From: Methanobacteriota archaeon | GTDB taxonomy: Archaea; Thermoplasmatota; Thermoplasmata; Methanomassiliicoccales; Methanomassiliicoccaceae | Direction of reading: 5' to 3' | DNA length: 34,669 bases | Assembly (NCBI GenBank): GCA_012518185.1 | Contig: JAAYTA010000021.1 | Span: 1-34,669, forward strand | In this document: positions 16,195-22,493 of the stretch, one piece after another | Layout of the letters: each line of letters opens with the position of its first letter | How positions within the stretch are numbered: position 1 is the first letter of the stretch | The notes under the pieces: generated by a model | Databases searched by the model: none | What the model was told of the DNA's origin: nothing | Seen by the model: only the letters and a program-made list of their open reading frames with translations | Made by a program: the position numbers and the translations under genes

Positions 16195-16304
16195 GCATAC
16201 GAAAATGGGTGCCTGTTTGTAAAATACAAACTAAATGCAGAATCTGCAGGGCTGAGATGACACCATTAGAACTTGAACTGGGTAATGCCAGCGGAAGGAT
16301 ATAT
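16195..16304 (+). promoter_or_regulatory. TPP (thi-box) riboswitch controlling thiM
   Basis: The conserved thi-box parts occur in order: GGGTGCC (16207-16213), GGGCTGAGATGACACC (16249-16264) and CTGGGTAATGCCAGCG (16278-16293) with the P5 stem CTGG/CCAG. The P3 region is expanded into two hairpins: GTTTGTA-AAA-TACAAAC (16215-16231) and GCAG-AAT-CTGC (16237-16247). The aptamer runs directly into GGAAGGAT, the likely Shine-Dalgarno for ATG 16305, so ligand binding probably closes P1 over the ribosome site and blocks translation. P1 itself and the P4 segment (ATTAGAACTTGAA) diverge from the bacterial consensus. Ends are approximate. Confidence 0.92.
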
Positions 16305-17147
16305 ATGATGCAAGCAAGGAAGTTAGAGATTCAGAATCAGATTATCCAGGCAGTAGATCTAGTAAAAAAAACGAACCCAATGGCTGGATCGATTACAAAC
16401 ACTGTAACGATCAATTTTGTTGCAAATGCTCAGATTGCCATTGGCGGCTCTGCAGCTATGGTATTTATGCCTGATGAGGCCGAGACTCTTTCCAAGATGG
16501 GTGCGGCTACTTATGTGAATGTCGGAACTATTATACCAGTATACGATGAGACACTGCCGCGCGTAGCGGAGACACTCTATAAGGAAGGAAAGCCGTGGAT
16601 ACTAGATCCAGTTGCTGTGGGGATAGGAGATCTTAGAGAACGCGTTCTACGACAATTCAAATTCAGAAAGCCTAGTATTATTAGAGGAAACGCGTCCGAA
16701 ATTCTTGCTTTAGCTGGACTATGGGAGTTAGAGGGAGGAACAGGAAAATCTAATGTGCGTGGGGTAGATTCGACAGATTCAGTTATAGATGCTATGGATG
16801 CCGCTATCGCATTAGCCAAGTGGACTAATGGAGCAGTGGCCGTATCAGGAGAGACAGATCTAGTGACTGATGGCTCTATCGTAGTATTATCCTATGGCGG
16901 CTCCCATTTTATGGATAAAATAACAGGCTCAGGCTGTGCTCTAGGAGGAGTTATTGCTATATATTCTACAGTTACGTCTCCATTCATAGCAGCACTAACC
17001 GGTACGGCTGTGTTTAACTTAGCAGGGAATCGAGCCGAGAAAGTATCAGGAGGGCCTGGGAGCTTTCAAGTTGCGTTTCTTGATGAGTTATACAATGCTA
17101 CCGCATATGATATCGCTAACAATCCATTAGATATAAAGGAGGTTTGA
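16305..17147 (+). CDS. thiM: hydroxyethylthiazole kinase
   Basis: Phosphorylates 4-methyl-5-hydroxyethylthiazole for thiamine salvage; ribokinase-like fold, cytoplasmic. With the start at 16305 it has 280 residues, close to the family norm. NPMAGSITNTVTINFVANAQIAIGGSAAM near 24-52 is the thiazole-binding N-terminus, DPVAVG and IRGNASEI follow, and the anion-hole motif GSGC (208-211) provides the catalytic Cys211. The open frame extends upstream to 16167, but that extra part is the TPP riboswitch aptamer and not protein. ATG 16308 is an equally possible start. It heads a three-gene unit with the thiamine-binding protein and thiE. Confidence 0.95.
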   Translation: MMQARKLEIQNQIIQAVDLVKKTNPMAGSITNTVTINFVANAQIAIGGSAAMVFMPDEAETLSKMGAATYVNVGTIIPVYDETLPRVAETLYKEGKPWILDPVAVGIGDLRERVLRQFKFRKPSIIRGNASEILALAGLWELEGGTGKSNVRGVDSTDSVIDAMDAAIALAKWTNGAVAVSGETDLVTDGSIVVLSYGGSHFMDKITGSGCALGGVIAIYSTVTSPFIAALTGTAVFNLAGNRAEKVSGGPGSFQVAFLDELYNATAYDIANNPLDIKEV

Positions 17148-17150
17148 ATC

Positions 17151-17462
17151 ATGAATACCCTTATTGCTGTGGCAATTGCACCTCTAGGCATAGGTGATGA
17201 GCTCGCAGAAGAAGTTTCAGAAGTCATCAGAGTTATCCGTGAATCTGGATTACCGAATCGAACAACATCTATGTTCACAGAAATAGAAGGTGAATGGGAT
17301 GAAGTTATGAAAGTTGTAAAAGACGCAACTTTCGTACTTGCAAGCAAAGGGATACGCACCGAGGTTGTTCTAAAGGCAGATATCCGACCTGGACATACCG
17401 GAATGATAAAAAATAAGGTTGACAGAGTTGATGATATTCTGAGTGGGGGCAAGGATCATTAG
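17151..17462 (+). CDS. MTH1187/UPF0045-family thiamine-binding protein
   Basis: A 103-residue ferredoxin-like-fold protein of the MTH1187/YkoF-related family; members bind thiamine or related pyrimidine or thiazole compounds. The family pattern is visible: AVAIAPLGIGDELAEEVSEV at the N-terminus, FTEIEGEWDEVMKVVKDA in the middle and RTEVVLKADIRPGHTG near the end. AGGAGGT lies 7-8 bases before the ATG, and the stop of thiM is three bases away. It overlaps the start of thiE by 20 bases. Placement between two thiamine-salvage genes and under a TPP riboswitch supports a role in thiamine-precursor binding or delivery. Confidence 0.88.
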   Translation: MNTLIAVAIAPLGIGDELAEEVSEVIRVIRESGLPNRTTSMFTEIEGEWDEVMKVVKDATFVLASKGIRTEVVLKADIRPGHTGMIKNKVDRVDDILSGGKDH

Positions 17463-18165
17463 GGGAAATTTTGACATTTCTGCCTATCTCGTAATAGGTC
17501 CAGAAAACACTAACAAACATTCTGTAATTGATGTCATAAGATTTGCCATAGAAGCAGGATTTACTTGTGTGCAAATACGATCTAAAATAATCTCGGCCCG
17601 CGAACTTATCGATCTAACTACTCAAGCATCAGATATGATTTCTGAAATAGGATGTTCGGAGAAGGTATCATTGCTTGTTAATGATCGCCTCGATGCTATA
17701 TTAGCAGCCAGAATGCAAGGAGCTAGAGTCGATGGCATTCATATAGGTCAGTCAGATATTCCAGTCGAAGTTTGTCGGAAATATCTTGGAGATAATTCGA
17801 TCATTGGAGTATCTGCAAGAACTAGTGATTTATTCCAATATATCACGACCGCTGATATCAGTCAAATAGATTACTTCGGTGCAGGTCCTCTACATGAGAC
17901 CTCCACAAAGCCTGACTGTGGATTAGGTATTGATGGAAAAGTAATAACTAGGAGTTTTGATGAGATTGCCGAACTATCAAAAGCAAGCTCACTGCCTATT
18001 GTAGTTGGTGGCGGTGTAAAGCTTTCTGATATACCACAATTATCTAGAACGGGTGTAGATGGCTTCTTCGTCGTATCTGCTGTTGCTGGAGCCGATAATC
18101 CATGTACTGAGGCTAAAAAGCTTGTAGAAGCATGGAATAATAATAGGCCTAAAAATAATGAGTAG
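17443..18165 (+). CDS. thiE: thiamine-phosphate synthase
   Basis: Joins hydroxymethylpyrimidine diphosphate to thiazole phosphate to make thiamine monophosphate; TIM-barrel enzyme. The 240 residues carry the family motifs: VQIRSK, LLVNDRLDAI, DGIHIGQSD, GVSART, YFGAGPLHETSTKPD (pyrophosphate-binding Thr and Lys), VVGGGV and FFVVSAVAGADNP. The GTG start lies inside the preceding gene, so translation is probably coupled. ThiC, ThiD, ThiN and Thi4 are not in the window, so this cluster covers thiazole salvage and final condensation; the pyrimidine half must come from elsewhere. Confidence 0.93.
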   Translation: MGARIIRGNFDISAYLVIGPENTNKHSVIDVIRFAIEAGFTCVQIRSKIISARELIDLTTQASDMISEIGCSEKVSLLVNDRLDAILAARMQGARVDGIHIGQSDIPVEVCRKYLGDNSIIGVSARTSDLFQYITTADISQIDYFGAGPLHETSTKPDCGLGIDGKVITRSFDEIAELSKASSLPIVVGGGVKLSDIPQLSRTGVDGFFVVSAVAGADNPCTEAKKLVEAWNNNRPKNNE

Positions 18166-18277
18166 AAATACCATATCTCTATTCGAGTAATTAATTCTCA
18201 ATTGTAATCTACTGTATCAATTAAAAGATCTTAAGAGAGTATTGATAATTAAGAAAAGAGTTTGGTCAAGTTCTGAC

Positions 18278-18934
18278 CTATAGATAGAGTGCATTCTCAA
18301 CTCGACCCAGTTCTATTGGTGTGGAGCGGAATCCTACTGCTGCGCCTTTACTGTTGGCAATAAGTGATGCTCCTATCAACGGAGCGCCATAGTTGAGTGT
18401 GCCAATAGCGGCGGGGACCTTGAACAGATCTTCAAGTTTTTTCAACTCTTCCTTAGATGTGGCAGGATGACATAGCACACCCTTATTAGTTACCGTACAA
18501 ACAGAACCAACTGTCTTGTAGCCCGCTATTGTCCCTTTAGTCACATCAATCTGCAGCACTTCTTCGATCTGTTTAACTGCACTATCTGAGAGTTCAGGAT
18601 TAACGAGTGCAGCATTATCATTCACTAGGATATTATTACCACAAGCATTAAGCCTGTCTTTTATTCGAATTATCGGTATCTTATCTCCCAGTGAGCGAAT
18701 CTCTAGAAGTGAGGCCATGCCACTTACAATTGCTCCGTTGGAATTCATGGCCATGAGTGATCCCAATATATTAGTAGAGGCCAGTGTGGCCTTGATCACT
18801 TCACATTCAAGAGCTTCAGTTAAGTCCGAAACCAGCGAATCGGGAGCATCGAAGGGCACAAGTGCTAGACTCTCATTGGCTACGCAGTAGACGCCAATAT
18901 AAGGATTCCCTAAGTAGCTCGAGAGTTTGAGCAT
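18278..18934 (-). CDS. translation initiation factor aIF6
   Basis: Ribosome anti-association factor, the archaeal counterpart of eIF6, which binds the large subunit near L23/L24e and keeps it apart from the small subunit. The 218 residues fit the five-fold pseudosymmetric pentein repeat: repeated blocks begin with short hydrophobic strands and contain NILGSLMAMNSNGAIV, GNNILVNDNAALVNPEL, TVGSVCTVTNKGVLCHP and GASLIANSKGAAVG. It is the last gene of the ribosomal operon, 12 bases past L31e. A U-rich sequence follows its stop. Confidence 0.95.
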   Translation of the reverse strand: MLKLSSYLGNPYIGVYCVANESLALVPFDAPDSLVSDLTEALECEVIKATLASTNILGSLMAMNSNGAIVSGMASLLEIRSLGDKIPIIRIKDRLNACGNNILVNDNAALVNPELSDSAVKQIEEVLQIDVTKGTIAGYKTVGSVCTVTNKGVLCHPATSKEELKKLEDLFKVPAAIGTLNYGAPLIGASLIANSKGAAVGFRSTPIELGRVENALYL

Positions 18935-18946
18935 GTTTGGCCTACC

Positions 18947-19219
18947 TTACTCCTCGATTATAGAATCTTCAGGAAGGGAGACTTCTACCAACCCATCTTC
19001 GAACTTTACCGCTTTAACTCTTATGCGAGATGGCGGTTTCTGGATTCCTCTTGCCCATATAGCTTCATTGAGGCGATGATCTATCCATACGTTCTCTTCA
19101 GTGGTCTTCATGTGGCGTACCACATTTGCACGGATCTCCTTGATGGCGCGGTTGGCTCTTTTGGTCCGAGGCGCATTCTTGGTCTTCCGGAGAGTAATGT
19201 TCATTATTTTCTCATCCAT
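18947..19219 (-). CDS. rpl31e: ribosomal protein L31e
   Basis: Large-subunit ribosomal protein, 90 residues, near the tunnel exit. It is recognised by ITLRKTKNAPRTKRANRAIKEIRANVVRHMK and the VWIDHRLNEAIWARG block. Its Shine-Dalgarno (GGAG) lies in the last codons of L39e. L39e-L31e-aIF6 is a standard archaeal gene order. Confidence 0.97.
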   Translation of the reverse strand: MDEKIMNITLRKTKNAPRTKRANRAIKEIRANVVRHMKTTEENVWIDHRLNEAIWARGIQKPPSRIRVKAVKFEDGLVEVSLPEDSIIEE

Positions 19220-19226
19220 GATGAGT

Positions 19227-19382
19227 TCACTCCTTCAGTTTACTATGTCTCCAGCTCCTCCTCTTAGGATGGCGGAGTACGTTTCTATTGGTCCTCATCA
19301 TGACCCATGCGGGAACCCTACGATTGGACTTCTCAGCCTTCATGAGGCGTATCTTCACTGCAGCGGGTTTGTTAGTGGCCAT
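19227..19382 (-). CDS. rpl39e: ribosomal protein L39e
   Basis: A 51-residue, very basic large-subunit protein lining the exit tunnel. It starts [20 protein letters not shown] and has the family's C-terminal pattern [20 protein letters not shown]. The start ATG is at 19382, three bases before the PDCD5 stop, and the stop lies seven bases before L31e. Short and easily missed, but the fit to the family and position is clear. Confidence 0.95.
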   Translation of the reverse strand: MATNKPAAVKIRLMKAEKSNRRVPAWVMMRTNRNVLRHPKRRSWRHSKLKE

Positions 19383-19385
19383 TGA

Positions 19386-19730
19386 TTACACTCTCTCGAT
19401 CTTAATATCTCTCTGTTGTGGAGTCATTTTTTGCAATATTGTTTTGATAGTATGGTCATCGATTTGACCTCTTATCCTACCCATCTGAAGAAGACGGATG
19501 AGTTGCTCTTCAACCGCGGAAGCCATATCAGGATATGCCAAGCGAACCGTGGCAAGACGGTCACGTGCTTCAGGTGTCAATATTTGACGCATAACGGATT
19601 GTATTTCTGCTTCCCTACGCGCTGCCTGTTCCTGCATCATCGCTTGTTGCTGGAGCTGCTGTTGTTGAGCACCTTGCATTTCCGCCATCCTACGGCGTCT
19701 AATCATCTCAAGTTCTTCATCATCTTGCAT
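19386..19730 (-). CDS. PDCD5-family DNA-binding protein
   Basis: A 114-residue helical-bundle protein of the PDCD5/TFAR19 family, common in archaea and usually called a DNA-binding protein. The first 45 residues are a Gln- and Arg-rich helix (MQGAQQQQLQQQAMMQEQAARR), followed by the three-helix core with ILTPEARDRLATVRL and KMTPQQRDIKI. Its role in archaea is unsettled; chaperone or translation links have been proposed. An AAGGAGATC ribosome site precedes the ATG. It lies between S19e and L39e. Confidence 0.92.
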   Translation of the reverse strand: MQDDEELEMIRRRRMAEMQGAQQQQLQQQAMMQEQAARREAEIQSVMRQILTPEARDRLATVRLAYPDMASAVEEQLIRLLQMGRIRGQIDDHTIKTILQKMTPQQRDIKIERV

Positions 19731-19741
19731 TTTGATCTCCT

Positions 19742-20170
19742 TTACTGATAAATCTCGTCGTATACCTCTTTAGACATTCTGTCCAATAAGGACTGTCCTT
19801 TAGGAGTTATTACTCTACCGTTCTTCTTATCCTTTGCGACGAGTCCGGATTTTTCAAGTTGTATAAGACATTGACGAGCTATAGCTCTTGAGCCTTTAAC
19901 TGCGCGGTTGGGCCTAGAGCCGCGATCGCTGAAGCCACCGTACTCGGCAGCAAGGCGTGATGAGCCAATAGGTCCTATGAGATAGACTTTTCTCAATACA
20001 GATGCGGCTCTAGTAAACCACCAATCTGGCTGAATAGGAGCCTGCTCAGTATGCATGCCTGTCTTAACGAACTCCGCCCACTCTGGAGGCTGGATCGTAT
20101 CCATTTCCTTTAATTGAGCCGCCGTCTTGGCGATGAGCTTCTCGGGCGGAACATCATAGACCGTAACCAT
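19742..20170 (-). CDS. rps19e: ribosomal protein S19e
   Basis: Small-subunit ribosomal protein, 142 residues, needed in eukaryotes for late 40S maturation. Family signatures are VYDVPPEKLIAKTAAQLK, QPDWWFTRAASVLRKVYLIGPIGSSRLAAEYGG and the basic SRPNRAVKGSRAIARQ, then a winged-helix end (LEKSGLVAKDKKNGRVITPKG). It is the first gene of the operon and has a GAGGTAG ribosome site. Confidence 0.96.
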   Translation of the reverse strand: MVTVYDVPPEKLIAKTAAQLKEMDTIQPPEWAEFVKTGMHTEQAPIQPDWWFTRAASVLRKVYLIGPIGSSRLAAEYGGFSDRGSRPNRAVKGSRAIARQCLIQLEKSGLVAKDKKNGRVITPKGQSLLDRMSKEVYDEIYQ

Positions 20171-20237
20171 CTAACCTACCTCGAAATTACATTAATACTA
20201 TCCAAGTGAGGATAATGCCTACCGCATTAATATGGAT

Positions 20238-20249
20238 GTCCTATAAAAG
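20238..20249 (-). promoter_or_regulatory. TATA box for the ribosomal/aIF6 operon
   Basis: Minus-strand GCTTTTATAGGA lies about 70 bases before the S19e ATG, predicting a transcription start near 20215 and a leader of some 45 bases that contains the ribosome site. It is the best TATA match upstream of the operon. Confidence 0.45.
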
Positions 20250-20490
20250 CGTTTCTGGATGATAGGGACTACTGGAATAGATATTATTCATAGTCCTCAG
20301 ATCAGTTATAGATACACAGTTCAGATAACATCCCATAGGTAGTATGTGACATCACGCCTCATTTTCATTTTCAAACACTCTAAGGCTATGTGACACATAT
20401 ATTTTTCCCAGATAAATTGTATTTTATGCTCTCTTGACAGATGATAATATACCGAGCTCTAAAAATAGACGAGGGCAGTTGAGGGTAATC

Positions 20491-21033
20491 ATGCGGTACG
20501 TCGTGGCACTTACTGGCTGCTCTGGCATTCAATACGGTATTCGACTCCTAGAAGAGCTTGATGGCACCAGGGAACTCATCATATCTAAAATGGGAAAAAA
20601 AGTACTAGAAGAAGAGACAGATATGACGATGACGGATTTGGGCGCCAGTGCAGAAGAAATATACGAAGATGATAATCTCTTCGCACCTCCTGCATCCGGT
20701 TCTCATCAGTTTGATGCCATGATAATATGTCCATGTACGCAATCTACTCTGGCCAAGATTTCTACAGGTATTGCAGACACATTAATCACTCGGGCTGCAT
20801 CAGTAGCGCTGAAGGAGAATAGGAAACTTATCATAGTTCCTAGAGAGACACCGGTTAATGCAATTATGTTGAAAAATATGCTACATCTCGCTAAATCAGG
20901 AGCAATAATCCTTCCAGCATCCCCTGCATTCTATAATAAGCCACATTCGATCAATGATATGATAAACTTCGTAGTTGGAAGAATCCTTGATCAAATTGGA
21001 CAGGAGCACAGCTTATTTAGACGCTGGGAGTAG
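20491..21033 (+). CDS. ubiX: UbiX-family flavin prenyltransferase
   Basis: Attaches a dimethylallyl group to reduced FMN, making the prenylated flavin used by UbiD decarboxylases. The 180-residue protein begins MRYVVALTGCSGIQYG, followed by APPASGSHQFDAMIICPCTQSTLAKI (phosphate and FMN site), GIADTLITRAASVALKE, and the RETP motif with Leu-rich helix NAIMLKNMLHLA. The open frame continues upstream to a TTG at 20434, but GAGGG lies five bases before ATG 20491 and the family starts there. No ubiD partner is in the window. It may serve menaquinone or aromatic-acid decarboxylation. Confidence 0.92.
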   Translation: MRYVVALTGCSGIQYGIRLLEELDGTRELIISKMGKKVLEEETDMTMTDLGASAEEIYEDDNLFAPPASGSHQFDAMIICPCTQSTLAKISTGIADTLITRAASVALKENRKLIIVPRETPVNAIMLKNMLHLAKSGAIILPASPAFYNKPHSINDMINFVVGRILDQIGQEHSLFRRWE

Positions 21034-21068
21034 ACATATACATTTTGAATAGCTGCACTCATCAATCA

Positions 21069-22310
21069 CTAGATATCTCTCTCACCATCGAAGGGTGCCT
21101 TTACCCTATATCGATGTGTTGTAAAAATATGATTTCTCATTACATACAGCATCAATGGAATAGCCATTAATTGAAGACTCATAGAGAGAATTATCATTAT
21201 CATTATAGAATGACCATATAATATTCCCATAGCCATACTTCCAAGAAACCATGATATGCCAAAGGCAGCATTGTATATTCCAAAAGCAGTGCCCCGCTTA
21301 CTAGCAGGCGTTATATCTGCGACAATTGCTCTCATTATTGACTCTTGTGCTCCAAGGCCTATACCATATATTATCATCCCTATCATGACAATGTTAGCCT
21401 CACCGAAGAATGTCATGGGCACAAATACTGGTATAATTGCGGATGTAAATATGAGTGGAAGTAATCCAACTCGATCATATAATCTACCCAAAATTAACGC
21501 TGCTAGGCCATTCGATGCCATGACTATAGCAAACATAATGGGTATCCATTCACTAAATACATTAGAAAAATTCTCAACATGTAATGCTATGACTGGAAAG
21601 TCAGCATATCCTGCAGCAATAAGGGTCGCTGCTAATACATAGAACCAAAATGTCCGATCAAGTATTGTATTTTGATTGGTGTCTGATATATCTTCTATCT
21701 TTTTAGGATCAGGAATAACTCTTCTGGTATATGCTAGCAATAAGATAGCCACTAGTGCTGGTAGGATCATAATTTCAAAACCTAATTGATAGTTTCCACC
21801 CAGTAATAGCACAATTACTATGACTATAGGGCCAAGCATACTTCCAATCGATGAAAGCGCCTCCTGCACTCCATAAGCCCATCCACGCCCTGTTATTGCT
21901 CCAGCATGCGATATCATTGCATCACGCGCTGGACTACGCACTGCCCTACCTAGGCGCTCTAAAATGATGAGCCATATGGCTTCCATCCAATTGCCTGCGA
22001 GAGCTAGTGCAGGTACGGCGATTAAATTGATTGTATATCCTATCAATAATGGTATCCAGTAATTTCCAATGAGATCGGTAAGTTTTCCGAATATAGCTCT
22101 TAGGCTGTGAGCTAGAAGTTCTCCTAATCCAGCAATAAATCCTACGGTTACGGCACTAGCTCCTAGAAGACCTAAGTATGTACTTGTAACACTCTTAGAG
22201 CCATCAGTGGCTAGATCAGCCATAAAGCCAATCAGTCCCAGTAATATGATGAAGAATACTGTTGTAGAATATTTGCTTTTATTTTCATTAATCCTACCCC
22301 TACGACTCAT
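21069..22310 (-). CDS. MFS transporter, substrate unknown
   Basis: A 413-residue inner-membrane transporter of the major facilitator superfamily with about 12 hydrophobic helices, including FFIILLGLIGFMADLATDG at the N-terminus. GELLAHSLRAIFGKLTDLIGNYW is the loop 2-3 region with the family's charged motif (D..G/K...). The second half repeats the pattern at GLAALILGRLYDRVGLL. The end is a basic cytoplasmic tail. A drug- or small-metabolite exporter is possible; no substrate is predicted. A GGGAGG ribosome site precedes the ATG. It follows leuS on the same strand, but the 183-base gap makes a separate unit likely. Confidence 0.85.
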   Translation of the reverse strand: MSRRGRINENKSKYSTTVFFIILLGLIGFMADLATDGSKSVTSTYLGLLGASAVTVGFIAGLGELLAHSLRAIFGKLTDLIGNYWIPLLIGYTINLIAVPALALAGNWMEAIWLIILERLGRAVRSPARDAMISHAGAITGRGWAYGVQEALSSIGSMLGPIVIVIVLLLGGNYQLGFEIMILPALVAILLLAYTRRVIPDPKKIEDISDTNQNTILDRTFWFYVLAATLIAAGYADFPVIALHVENFSNVFSEWIPIMFAIVMASNGLAALILGRLYDRVGLLPLIFTSAIIPVFVPMTFFGEANIVMIGMIIYGIGLGAQESIMRAIVADITPASKRGTAFGIYNAAFGISWFLGSMAMGILYGHSIMIMIILSMSLQLMAIPLMLYVMRNHIFTTHRYRVKAPFDGERDI

Positions 22311-22493
22311 CCTCCCATCCCTTGCCAGTTTAGATTGCTCGAGAGGTGGTCTAAATAAGACAATAATGTATGGATGATTGATTATTCATACTATAATTGA
22401 CCCATCCTCTTAGACACAATCATCACACTTATTAGCGGCTTGCGAGAGAGCATGTGCTGACTGATATATAATCACGTTCAGATTATATTTATC

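Noticed and set aside
16167-16304. N-terminal extension of ThiM
   Set aside because: The stretch is a thi-box aptamer, and a ribosome site precedes ATG 16305; the extra residues have no family match.
20434-20490. TTG-initiated extension of UbiX
   Set aside because: GAGGG precedes ATG 20491, where UbiX proteins normally begin.
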